Shown piece by piece: positions 49,476-61,790 of a stretch of 64,000 nucleotides of DNA; positions within the stretch are counted from its first letter, which is position 1; every line of letters starts with the position of its first letter. The stretch spans positions 310,001 to 374,000 of the forward strand of contig NW_002476463.1 in NCBI RefSeq assembly GCF_000189635.1, written 5' to 3'. Below the pieces are notes generated by a model. It searched no databases, was not told the DNA's origin, and worked only from the letters and a program-made list of their open reading frames with translations. Source of the DNA: Tetrahymena thermophila SB210 (Eukaryota; Ciliophora; Oligohymenophorea; Hymenostomatida; Tetrahymenidae). The position numbers and the translations under genes are program-made.

Positions 49476-50090
49476 GATGGAATTTGGTAAAATAGTTTTT
49501 GTATATTTACCTTTTTACATATTCTTACTATTTTAGAAATATAATTTTTATGTGATTCTAGTTTTAATATACTTTTGTTTTCTTTTTTACGAGGAAATTA
49601 ATTTTTTTTGATCAAGTATGTAATTACTTCTAAGTATATTTTAGATAAATTTTTTAACTTCTAACTTTTTAAAAACTCATGCTAAGAGTTGTTTTTATTA
49701 AATTAGTATAATTTTAATATTACATAATATGAGACAAATATTTTAAAATTTATTTTAATTCTTAATTGACTTAAAATTATTTATTTAATATTTTGATTGA
49801 GAATTCAAAATATTTTTTTTAAATAAGTTGTGTAAATAACATCTTATCTAAACATTATTTTAATTTACTAAAAATTTGTACATATGTGCTTTAGATTTTA
49901 ATTATCTAATAATGAGCTATATATTATATAATAATTAAGGAGTTTTTAAAAATTTAGTGTATTCACTTAAAAATATCTAAATATCATTTTATTTTATTTT
50001 AAATGTAATTTTTAAATGAACAACTTATTATTTACAAATATTATTTATTTAAAGGTTAGAATATTATATTTTATTTCTATGTAGTTGTCA
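49476..50090. other. Spacer leading into unit 11
   Basis: AT-rich; from about 49770 it matches the intron-derived start of other units (TTAAAATTATTTATTTAATATTTTGATTGAG-like). No gene. Confidence 0.4.
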
Positions 50091-52735
50091 TTTAATATTA
50101 ATTAAAGAACCTTGAGCAAGCGTAAAAAAACAATATAAAAATGGCAAATAATAAATTGATATTGAAGATTTTGATAATATTTTTGTAGATCTCAAATAGG
50201 ACATTTAAATAACAAAAATTAATAGGAAAAGGTGGTGAATGTGAATAAAAAAAGAAAAATGGAGAATTAAAGTTGGTTACGCTTTTAAAAAAACTTTTAG
50301 CATAGAATAAATATTTAAAATAGTGAAGGATTCTTTCATATTTAAACTATATCCTTTAGCAAGAATCAGTAAAAGTTATGTGATGGATCATATTATGCAT
50401 TTAAAAATTGCAGATCAATAACAGAGTACTATTTTTAAAGTACGTCTTGAATGAGGTTGCTGATCATGAAAAAAAATAAGAACTCAAAATGATTTGAAAA
50501 ATAATTTAACACTTTAATAGATTCATGCAAATAAAACTTTAAACATTAAAAATGTTGAGAATCTTGCCAGGAATCTTACTAATGAAAAATATGGATCTGT
50601 TTTTAAGGAAAATGATCAAATGATATTTATGAAAAAGTTATGATTTAAATTCTTATTTTTTGATTTTTTACATTTTCAGAAGTTAATTTTTTGTATTCAA
50701 ATAGATAAATAACTTTAGATATATTTTAAAGGAATTTGATTGAGGAGAGTAACAAAGAGATCACTTTTAGAAAGTTGAAAATGTATTTACTTAATGGTAC
50801 ATCAAAATAATATTAAAGAATACCTTTAAAATAGTCACTCTTTATATATTCATTAAAAAGCGCATTTGGAGCAAAGGTATCAGCTAGCTGAATCAAAGAG
50901 ATAATAATGATAGATACAATTTATAGCTTCAATCATCTTTACCATTTAGTAGCTCATAAAAAGTTAGGTTGGTTGAAAAAAATTGAAAAAAACAGAACAT
51001 TTAATTAAAGAAAAGTAAGACTCACCAAAGAAGCAAAGCTTTTGATGGTTGGAATTTACAAAACCAATAAATAAAAGAATTAGAATCTCTGCTAATTTCC
51101 CATAATCTAATTTAGTATCAAATTAGTATTAATTTTTTATATATTAACATATTTTGCTTAATAGGAATAATTTAAAAATAGAAGGATATATTATTTATTT
51201 AAAATATTTAAGTAAGAATATGTGTAGAGACTTGCTAAAAGTTGATTGGATATGAGGATTCAATTTAATATAAATCTTTAATAAATCATGAGTAAATTTA
51301 TTCTCTTAATTTTCATCTTGAAAAAGGAATTTAAAATAGCTTACAATATGTTTCATAATTAGAGAGAAGTTATTTAGTAAATTAGTAAAGCAAGTAAGAC
51401 TAATTAATATCATGAAATGCATAAATCATGTATATTTAAAGGAAAATTTTTAAAACTCTAAATCATGACCTTAATTTACTGATTTATTTTTTATTTATTT
51501 TTAAAAGTAAACTATTTGAAAAACTTAATTTTTTTTTCCCTCCTCTATTATGTTTACACAATTTCAGTGATTTGAGGAAAAAAACTAGAAGTAAAACTAC
51601 TTGAGAATTTTGCTGGTAAGTAAAGAGAGCCAAATTATATAAAAATATTAATGAATATAAAGCATTAATCAGCTAATCAGTTAAAATTTTTAAACAAACA
51701 TATGGTGAAGAATCAATTTAGAAAAGTGATGCATAAGCAGAGATTGAAGACTGAATACATTTTAGAATAGCAGTTGAATGAGGTTCATCAATAAAATTTA
51801 TATAGTATTATATTAATCTATATGTCAATAATCATCCACTTTTAGCAGATTTTATATAAATATACCTTTTAAATTTAAATCTTAAGACTTTGATTAGTTA
51901 ATAAATTATTAATTTAAGCTATGACAAAGGTAAAAATTAACGTTATCAATTAACTTAAATTTTATTACTATTTGCTGGTTTTGCAAATTGAGAAAAAAAA
52001 TTTTTAGAGAAAATCATCTTATTTGTGATGATACTTATACAAAATAATTAAATCTAAATTTTTCATATTAATTATATAGAATAACTAAAGACTACTAAAA
52101 TATAAATTTTTAATAATATTGATGTAACTTCAATTTTTTTTTAGAATTGCATAAAAGATTTTTTAAAAATCATCAAGAATTCAAGAACTCAAGGTTTCGA
52201 AAATATCACCTTATCATCTTTAGATACAATAATTGATAAAATAACTTTAATATTATTTTTTCATTTTAAACCAGTTTTTTGAGGTAACAGAAATTTGTAG
52301 AAGCATTTGAGTTTTAAGCTAAAGCTATTGATGGCTATGATTTTGATTGTGATTATGATTCAATTTCACTAGCTAAATTTTTGGAAAAGGTGACATATGA
52401 CATGAATAATTAAAAAATAACGGTAAAACTCTCCCATAATATTCAAAAGTCATAAAAATTAGATAAAAGAATACTGATTTTGATTCAAATCATCAATACC
52501 TTCTATCTTTGCTTAATATTTTAACAATATTTAATGCTAAGTAGTTGGTTTTATTTATCTAAAATTGTAAAGCTTTAGTTTTAATCAATTAAATGAGTAA
52601 CTGAGCTCGAAAATCACAATAAGGTAACTCAGGTCAAATTCAAAATGCACTTAATAAATTGAATGAGGCTCTAATTTAGAGATTAGGCTTAGAAGATGAG
52701 AAAGATTGTACTAAATTTAAATTGTAAAAAAAATA
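50090..52735 (+). pseudogene. Kinase-TPR relic (class I unit, copy 11)
   Basis: Class I layout, with the shared kinase-core deletion at TTTAGCAAGAATCAGTAAA (50356-50376). Frameshifts in most exons, shortened last exon. Confidence 0.8.
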
Positions 52736-52877
52736 AATATTTGAAATAGCATTAATATGTTACTGCAATTGTATTACTTTATATTAAAAACATATAACTA
52801 ATATTTAAGTATTAAATTTCTATATTTTTTTTAACATTTATTTTAACAGAAAAAATAAATTATCTATATAATAATTA

Positions 52878-53660
52878 TCATTTCTTCATGCTATTTCTCC
52901 TCTACTTATTATAGCAATTTGTAAAATTTTGAAGGATTTGTCTTTCTTATGCTATAACCATCAAATTTATTTATTAAATGTAATAGTCTTTATCTTTAAT
53001 TTTAGAATCTTAAAGCCATATTTTTTCAGAGTTCTTCAAAAAGTAATGAAATATTTTTTTCAGATTTCTGTTTTTACTAAAATTTTTAACCTTGAGATTG
53101 AATCTTCCGAATATTGCCAAATTTGTAGTTACTCTAAGCTTAATGTGTTCAAAAGTCCACTTATCTTCACTCAAATTTTCATAAAAGCTCATCAAGAAAG
53201 TATCTTAACACTCGGTAATATGTTTCTTAAAAGCTGACAAGATATTCTTATACAAGTTATGTTTACTTTTCGATATTAAATTAAAAATTTATTAATTTTC
53301 TATAGGATTGACTCCCTTTTATTCACCAATAATATTTGACACAACTTCAATCATGGGAACTTTTTCTTTATATATTATTTTATTCCAGTTAAATTTATTA
53401 AAAAGCAATTAATATTTACTTATTCTTTCATTATGATTTATGCATTTTATTTTTGCCATACGACTCAGTTTTTTAATTTAGTTCGGAAATTTATTAATAT
53501 AGTCCTTATATTAATCAAATGGTATATTCAAAGATATTTGAGATTATTAATTTAGTTATATTCTATACTTACAAGTATTTTAGTTTTAATAATCATCCTC
53601 ATTTTATTTTATTAATTAAAAGTTTTCTTCTGTTTTAGCAAGAAAATGATAGTTAGCCAT
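52878..53660 (-). CDS. Array small-gene family, copy I (242 aa)
   Basis: Exons 53660-53420 and 53365-52878; 729 nt, 242 aa, open to TGA. Starts MANYHFLAKTEENF where other class I copies start MINYHFLAK; then NTCKYR, VPMIEVV, SAFKKHITEC, LSEDKWTFEHIKLRV, NLKVKNFSKNRNL, YFLKNSEKIWL and NCYNK. Differences from neighbours are substitutions only. Function unknown. Confidence 0.8.
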
Positions 53661-54115
53661 ATTTTTATATGCCAAAAAGTAATTTTAAAAAATTGATATT
53701 TGATAAAGATTATTTTTATAATTATTATAAAATCTTCTCTAACTTTACAATTTCTGTTTCTGCAATAAATTATACATCAAAAAGTTGATTTTATTAATTT
53801 TATAATTAATCAATCCCCTCTATTTTCAAAAAGTAAAGAGAAAATAACTCAGCTATTTTTTTATATTAAACTAAGAAAAATAAACATTATTTAGAAATTA
53901 AATTTAAACAAATTAAATAACATACATAATTATAAATACATTAATTGCTATTTTTTATCATTTCATTTTTATAAAAAAATGTTAAAGTATTTAAATATTT
54001 TATCCAATAATCTATTACATAAAGTTTATTTTGCTAAATGTTAAAAATTTTCAAAAGGCATAGGATAATTAACCTGAAATATATGGACTACTTTAAGTAT
54101 AAAATAAAATAATTG
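53661..54115. other. Upstream flank of copy I
   Basis: Class I blocks at 53728-53775 (CTTCTCTAACTTTACAATTTC) and 53810-53900. No gene. Confidence 0.45.
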
Positions 54116-55795
54116 TTTCGATGATGAAAATAAATGGGTATGTCTTAGTTATACACCAAAATATTATATAGCAAAATCTCAAAAATAGCCTAATTTTGGA
54201 TAAATATAAAAAGTACTTTTAATGTTAAGATATCAGCTGAATGTAAGAGTTTATGATATTAAAGATAAAATTGGAAGTTATAATTATCCTTTTTATTATT
54301 TACTAGCTCATGAAAAATAAAGCATCTTGAAAGAAGCATTAGGGAAGCAAGAAAATTTAGTTAAAGAAAATTAAGAATACATGAAAGAAACTAAATGATT
54401 TTTTTTCAATTATTTTGTTTGGTAAAAGTAATAGATAAAAAATTAAAAGATACTTTTCATTTTTCTTAAGCAAATTTAATTATTGTATTAAGAATCATTT
54501 TAAATATTAACTTATTGTGCTTAGAATGATGAATTATTTATAAATGGAAATAATATATTAAACTATTCAAGAAGATTTAAGATTATGATTGGAGAATTGG
54601 TAAAAATTGATTTGATGGGTAAGAGCATCCAATTAATGATTACTGATTGATAATTTTTGCATAGGCTGAATCTCTTAGTCCCATCCTGAAAGAATAATAA
54701 GCTAATATCTAATATCTTCTTATGTAATTAGAAAACTTAGTAATTGTTTGTAATTTAAACTGTACTATCTATTACCGAAACCTTTAGAATGTAAAGAGAT
54801 TTAATTAATATCAAAAAATACACAAACGGGTAAAATAAAAAAAGTTTTTCATAACTTGAATTTAAAAGTATAATACTTAATTAATACTCAATAACACAGT
54901 GTAACATTATTTAAAAATTTTAATAAATTATAAGTGTTTTCATATTTTTATATCTACTAGGTTTAACATGGTTTCAGCGAGATAAGCAAAAAGTAATAGA
55001 GCTCAATGTACTTGTAGTTGAGAAAATTACTTTTGAGTTAAGTAAAGACTTTGATGCTGTCTTAGCATTTAATGAATCTTACTGATTGATTAGCAAAGCA
55101 GTTGAATTTTTAAACAAATATATGGCAAGAAGTCAAACTAAATAGTTGTAGTAAATGCAGAAACTGCAAATTTATTCACTTGAAAATATCAGTTGAAAAA
55201 CGCTCATCAATCAAAGTATAGTGTGTTTAAATTTTGAAGAATATATATTGCTATAATCATCCACCTTTGTTTGATTATTATGTGATGTATCTATTTATCT
55301 TTTACAATTATTTACAAAATGAATTTTTTAATTAAAGCTATGGAAATTAAGATGTCATCCTATAATTGCTGGCGCATACACTTGGTAAAAAATCAATTTT
55401 GAATAAATTATTCTCAGATTTAAATTTCAACTAATACAATTGCATTTTTTTACTTTAAAAATCCCTAAAAAACTGTATAAAAACGAAAAAAGAATTTATA
55501 ATCATCTTTAGATGAAATAGTTGGTATAAGAAATTTTTTATTTTTTATCTTAAATTATCTTCTTTTATACTATTTTTGGCAGAAATTTAAAGAAGCATCA
55601 AAGTACTAATCTAAGTTTATTGGCGGCTAGGATTTAATTTATTATGGCAACTATTCATTTTAGCTAGCTAAATTTTTGGAAAAGGTGGATATAAGAAAAT
55701 ATGGCAAATAAATGCTTGAGGATGATGGGATATATTAATTTTATTAGGCCACAAAGGAAACACTGAAGTTATACTCTAATATTATAAAAAAATAT
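54115..55795 (+). pseudogene. TPR relic (class II unit, copy 12)
   Basis: Decayed exons 10-15 of class II type. The relic stops abruptly at about 55795 (AAAAAATATTGCC), where it is fused to the middle of a small-gene exon: a deletion removed the 3' ends of both convergent genes. Confidence 0.75.
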
Positions 55796-56212
55796 TGCCA
55801 TATTTGTAGAAACTCTTTGCTAAATACATTCAAAAGTCCACTTATTTTCACTCAAATTTTGATACACACTCATCAAGAGAGTATCTTAGCACTCAATAAT
55901 ATGTTTCTTAAAAGCTGATAAGATATTCTTATACAAATTATGTTTACTTTTCCAAATAAAGTTAAAAATTTATTAATTTTTTGAATCACTAATTCCTTTT
56001 TATTCGTAAAGAAAGTTTGACACAACTTCATCACTTAATTTCCCTTTTTTATTATTGAATGTCAGTTAAATTTTTTATATAGTAATTAATTTTACTTTTA
56101 GTCCTTTATATTGATTTATGCATCTGGTTTTTGACACATGACTCAATTTTTTAATTTAGCTTGGAAATTTGTTAATATAGTCTCTAAATTAATCTAATTG
56201 TATTTTCCATAA
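55796..56212 (-). pseudogene. Small-gene family remnant J (class II, 3' half deleted)
   Basis: Contains the 5' half of exon 2 (KKHI, LSENKWTFE region), the intron and part of exon 1; it breaks off at TTTTCCATAATAAAG and passes into class III upstream sequence. Not a gene. Confidence 0.75.
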
Positions 56213-56599
56213 TAAAGTTACTAACTAAATGTGATATCAATATTTTAATATTATAATTTTTTTCTTTATTTAATTTATATTATCCTTTTTATTTAATATT
56301 TTGATTACTATACATTTTTAATTAGTTAGTTAGATAGATAGATATCCTCATGTAATACTTTAATTTACTTAAAATATGTTGAAAATTGCTTTAAATTTTA
56401 TTTATTTGATAATGAGCTAAAGAGAAAAAAATATTAAAGAAGTTCTTTAAAATTAAATAATTCAACTCAATAAAATTAAATAATAAACATTCTTTTTTTT
56501 TTCATTTTATTTTTATGCTTTATGGAATCTTAAAAAAATTTATTACTCTGCATTTAATCAAAAAGATATTTGATTTATTTCTATTTAATAACAATTTAA

Positions 56600-57350
56600 T
56601 TTAAATTAAAAAGAGTCTTAAGCAAGTGAAATAAAACTAAATAAAAAGTCAACAAATAAATTGATATTGAATATTCTGATAATATTTTTAAAGATTTCAA
56701 CTAGAGCCTCAAATAAAAGAATTATGAATAGGGATGGAAACGAAGATTGATAAAATAGATAAAATAGAAAAAAGATTGATCTAGTAAAAAAAATATTTTT
56801 AGCACAGTATAAATCTGTAAAGTATTAAAAGACGCATCCACATTTAAACTAATTATTAGCAAATGCGTAGAAAAGCTCTATTACAAAAGTTCCTATTCAA
56901 TATAAAAATCATATTCATGTAAATTTTGATAAATGAATTTGTAGTTAGGCAGCTTTTAATTTTTTATAAAGATAATTTCATTCTTGATATATTAGATTAC
57001 TAAGTCCACTAAAGAAATCATTTTTACAAATGGGATAATCAAACTCTCAAAGCTTGCTGAAGTCTACAAAAAACAAGTAATAGCTTGGTAAAAGTAAGAT
57101 TTATTGTATATATGAAGTGAAGATATTCATTTTGATATACAGTTTGAAAATGTAGTTATTTTTGAAAAAGAACTATTAATTATTTAGAAAGTTTCAAGTA
57201 TGAAATTTGAATTTAAATTAGAATTTTAGAAATTGTGGCATAGATTTTAGAATATATCAATAAAATTAATGCGATGAATCAAATTATCTGTCGACATATA
57301 GTAAAGCACATACAGAGCCTCAATTTCTAGGAACCTTTTGGGTGATATTA
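56600..57350 (+). pseudogene. Kinase exon 8-9 relic (class III unit, copy 13)
   Basis: The longest class III kinase relic. Remnants of the N-lobe, a decayed IQFENVV-like catalytic-loop end (DIKPENIV in the full gene) and exon 9 start (CGIDF-like, NYLSTYSKAHTEPQF-like) are visible between frameshifts. Ends at the same GATATTATTTA junction as the 14.5-kb unit. Confidence 0.75.
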
Positions 57351-57364
57351 TTTAGATAATAATA

Positions 57365-57605
57365 ATTATTTTTAAATGGTTTTTTTCCTATGTTTTGTAA
57401 AATTTTGAAAGATTTGTTTTTCTTTTTATACAACGATCAAATTAATATGTTATATGTATAAGTCTTTATTTTGAATGTTAGAATCTTTAAGTTAGAGTTT
57501 TTCAAAAAGTAATTGTATATTGTTTCAGATTTCTGTTTTTACTTTAATTTTTAACTGAGATTGAATCTTTTGAATCTTACCAAATTTATAGAAATTCTTT
57601 GCTAT
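57365..57605 (-). pseudogene. Small-gene family remnant K (class III)
   Basis: About 240 bp of the 3' end of exon 2, degraded, ending at AATTCTTTGCTATTAAC where a new unit starts. Confidence 0.7.
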
Positions 57606-57609
57606 TAAC

Positions 57610-60425
57610 TCAACAATATCAAAGTGTATACATTTTATTTTATTTTAAATGCAATTATAAAAAGAACAACTTATTATTTACAAATATTATTTATTTAATG
57701 GTTAGAATATTCGATTATATTTTTATGTAGTTGTCATCTAATTTTAATTAAGCATAACAAAATAATATAAAAATGCCAAATAATAAATTGCTATTGAGGA
57801 TTTTGATAATATTTTTGAAGATCTATCTCAACTAGGACATTTAAAGAGAAATAATGAATAGGAAAAAGGAAGTGAATGTGAATAAAATAAGAAAAGTGGA
57901 AGAATTAAAGTAGGTTAAGCCTATAAAAAAATCTTTTAAGACAGAATAAATATTTAAAAAATGAAAGATACTTTCATATTTAAACTATATTCTTTAGCGA
58001 GAATCAGTAAAGTGTATATGGTGGATCATATTATGAATTTAAAAATAGCAGATCGTAAACAGAGCCTCTATTTTTAAAGCACGTTTTGAATGAGTAGTCT
58101 TTTGCTCATCATGAAAAAAAATAATGTACTCTAAATGATTTGAAGAATAATTTAATACTTAATAGATTCATACAAATAAAATTTTAAGCACTAAAAATGT
58201 TGAGAATCTGATCAGGAATCTTATTTATGAAAAATATGGATCTGTTTTAAGGAAAAAAAGAAAATGCTATTAATAAAAAAATGGTGATTTAAATTGTTAT
58301 TTTTTGATTATTTTTATTTTCAGAAGTTAATTTTTTGTATTTAAATAGACAAATGATTTTGGATATATTTTAAGGGAGTTCGATAGAGGAGAGTAAAAAA
58401 GAGATAACTTTTAGAAAGATGAAAATATATTTAACTTAGTATTTCATCAAATATTATTAAAGAAAGTCTTTAAAATAGTCATACTTTGGAATCCATTAAA
58501 AGGCGCCTTTGGAGCAAAGGTATCAGCTGAATCAAAGACAGATATAATTTAAAGCTATAATCCTCTTTACCCTTTATTAGCTCATATAAAATATGGTAGG
58601 TTGAAAAAAATTTTAAGAAAACTGAAAATTTAATTAAAGAAAATTAAGATTCACCAAAGAAACAAAAATTTTTGGTGATTTAAATTTACAAATCCAAAAA
58701 ATAAAAGAATTAGAAGCTCATTTAATTTTCCATAATCTAATCTAATTTAATATTAAATTAAAATTTATTTATATATATAAACAATTTGTGCTTAATATGA
58801 GTAATTTACAATTGGAAGGATACATTAAATATTTAAGTAGATTTAAGTAAAAATATGCTTTGGAGACTTTCTAAAAGTTAATAGGATAAGAGCATCCATC
58901 CAATTTAAAATAACTCTTTGATAAATCTTGAGTAGAGTGATTCTCTTAATTTTCATCCTGAAAAAGGAATTCAATAGCTTACAATGTGCTATTTTATTAA
59001 AAAAAAGTTATTTAGTAAATTATGAAACCAAGAAGATTTAATTAATCTCAAAAAATACATGAATTATGTATATATATTTAAATGAAAATTTTTAAAACTT
59101 TTAATTATGACCTTAGTTTACTGACCTAATTTATCATTTATTATAAAAAGTAAATAATTTGCAAATTTTATATTTTCTTTTTTTCACTATTAAGCTTAAC
59201 TCAATTTCAGTAAGCTAAGAGAAAAAGATTAGAAGTAAAACTACTTGAGAAAGTTGCTGTTGAGAGGTAAGTAAAGACAGTGATGTTGTCTAAAAAGATT
59301 AATGAATCAAAAGCATCAATCAGTTAAGTAGTTTAAATTTTATACTAATATATGGCGAGGAATCAATTTAGAAAAGTGATGCATATGCAGAGATTGCAGA
59401 CTTATTCACTTTAGAATAGAAGTTGAAAGAGGCTTATCAATTAAATTTATAGTGCATTATAATTGTCACGAATATACATTCATCCACTTGGCAGATTTTT
59501 ATATAAATATACCTTTTAAATTTAAATCTTAAGACTTTTATGAGTCAAACAATTTTTAATTTAAGCTATGGAAATTAGATAAAATTAAACATTGTCAATT
59601 AACTAAAATTTTACTATTTGCTGATATTGTAAAAAAAGTTTTTTTCAAGAAAATCTTCCTATTAGCTCTTGATACATACACAAAATTATTAGTTATTCAA
59701 ATTAATTACAATAACTAACTATCAAGTAAAATTTAAATTCTGAATAAATTATTATATAACTTCAATTTGTTTTTCTAGATTTGCATAAAATAATTGTTAA
59801 AAAACAGTGAAAAACTTAGTGGTTTCGAGAATAGCATCACTTTATCATCTTTAGATGCAATTATTGATATAATAAATTTAATATTTTTTAATATTATTTT
59901 TTCATTTTTATAGCAGTTTTTTGCTCTAATAGATGTTTAAAGAAGCATTTTTGTTCTAAGCTAAGGTGATTGATGACTTTGATTTTTATTGTGGCTATGA
60001 TTCAATTTCGCTAGCTAAATTTTGGAAAAGGTGACATATGACATGAATAATTAAAAAATAACGGTAAGACTCTCCTATACTTTTAAAGAGTCATTAAAAA
60101 TTAGATAAAAGAATATAGATTTTGATTAAAATCATCAATACCTTCAATTTTAATATTTGATATTTTAACTATATTTGATGCTAATTAGTTGGTTATTTTT
60201 TACCTAAAATTGAAAAGCCTTAGTTTAGATCAATCAAATGAAGAATAAAGAAGCTTAAAATATAAAAGCGAGGAGCTAAATACAATGAAAACTCTACTAG
60301 GAGAGAATCACAATAAGGTAACTCAGATCAAATTCAAAATGCACTTAATAGAATGAAAGAGGCTCGAATTAGATATTATTCTTAGAAGATGTGAAAGATG
60401 AGATAAAATTTAAATTGTAAAAGAA
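57610..60425 (+). pseudogene. Kinase-TPR relic (class I unit, copy 14)
   Basis: Class I layout from intron-derived start to shortened last exon, with the shared kinase-core deletion (TTTAGCGAGAATCAGTAAAG at 57993-58013). Frameshifts throughout. Confidence 0.8.
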
Positions 60426-60629
60426 AATAAATACTTGAAATAATATTAATATGCTCCTGTAAAAGTATATACTTTGTATTAAAAGCATATAACTAATATT
60501 TAAGTATATCATTTTGTATATTTTTAACTTATATGACAGATGAGTATTTTATTTTCAATTTTAAAGTCTAAAAAACAAATTACAACATTTATTTTAACAA
60601 AAAAAAATAAATTATCTATATAATAATTA

Positions 60630-61412
60630 TCATTTCTTCATGCTATTTTTCCTCTACTTTTTATAGCAATTTGTAAAATTTTGAAGGATTTGCCTTTCTT
60701 ATGCTATAATCATCAAATTTATTTGTTTTACATAATATCCTTTGTCTTTAATTTTAGAATCTTAAAGCCATATTTTTTCAGAGTTCTTCAAAAAGTAATG
60801 AAATATTTTTTTCAGATTTCTGTTTTTACTCAAATTTTTAATCTTGAGATTGAATCTTCCGAATATTGCCAAATTTGTAGAAACTCTATGCTTTATGTGT
60901 TCAAAAGTCCACTTATCTTCACTCAAATTTTCATAAAAGCTCATCAAGAAAGTATCTTAGCAATCAGTAATATGTCTCTTAAAAGCTGACAAAATATTCT
61001 TATACAAATTATGTTTACTTTTCGATATTAAATTAAAAATTTATTAATTTTCTAAAGGATTGACTCCCTTTTATTCACAAAGTATACTTGACACAACTTC
61101 AATCATGGGAACTTTTCCTTTGTATATTATTTTATTTCAGTTAAATTTATTAAAAAGCAACAAATATTTACTTATTCTTTCATTTTTATTTATGCATTTT
61201 GTTTTTGCCATACGACTCAGTTTTTTAAGTTGGTTAGGAAATTTATTAATATAATCCTTATATTAATCAAATAGTATATTCAAAGATATTTGAGATTATT
61301 ATTTTAATTATTTTCTATACTTACAAATATTTTAAAACTAATAATCATCCTCATTTTATTTCATTTATTAAAATTTTTCTTCTGTTTTAGCAAGAAAATG
61401 ATAGTTAATCAT
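60630..61412 (-). CDS. Array small-gene family, copy L (242 aa)
   Basis: Exons 61412-61172 and 61117-60630; 729 nt, 242 aa, open to TGA. Class I: MINYHFLAKTEEKF, NICKYR, VPMIEVV, SAFKRHITDC, LSEDKWTFEHI, LKIKNLSKNRNL, YFLKNSEKIWL and NCYKKQRKNS. The three family cysteines are kept. Function unknown. Confidence 0.8.
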
Positions 61413-61790
61413 ATTTTTATATGCTAAAAAGTAAGTTTAAATAAATATAAATTATATTTGATAAAGATTATTTTATAATTATTATAAAAACTTCTCTAAC
61501 TCTTCAATTTCTGTTTTAAAATAAACATCAAAAAATTGATTTTAGTTATTTTATAATTAATCAATCCCCTCTCTTATTAAAAAAATAAAAAAAAAGCAGC
61601 TCAGCTATTTTGTTTTTAAGATTAAACTATGAAAAACCTTACCCGGTTTTAGAAATTTTATTTAAATGAAATAAATAGCATTTATTCTTATAAATATATA
61701 AATTATCATGTATTATTTTCTTCATTTTATAAAAAAATATTAAAATGTATAATTATTTTTATCTTTTCAATAATTTATTTGTATTTTAAA
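61413..61790. other. Upstream flank of copy L
   Basis: Class I blocks at 61480-61520 (CTTCTCTAACTCTTCAATTT) and 61565-61680 (CCCCTCTC, CTCAGCTATTTT, CCTTACCCGGTTTT). No gene. Confidence 0.45.
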
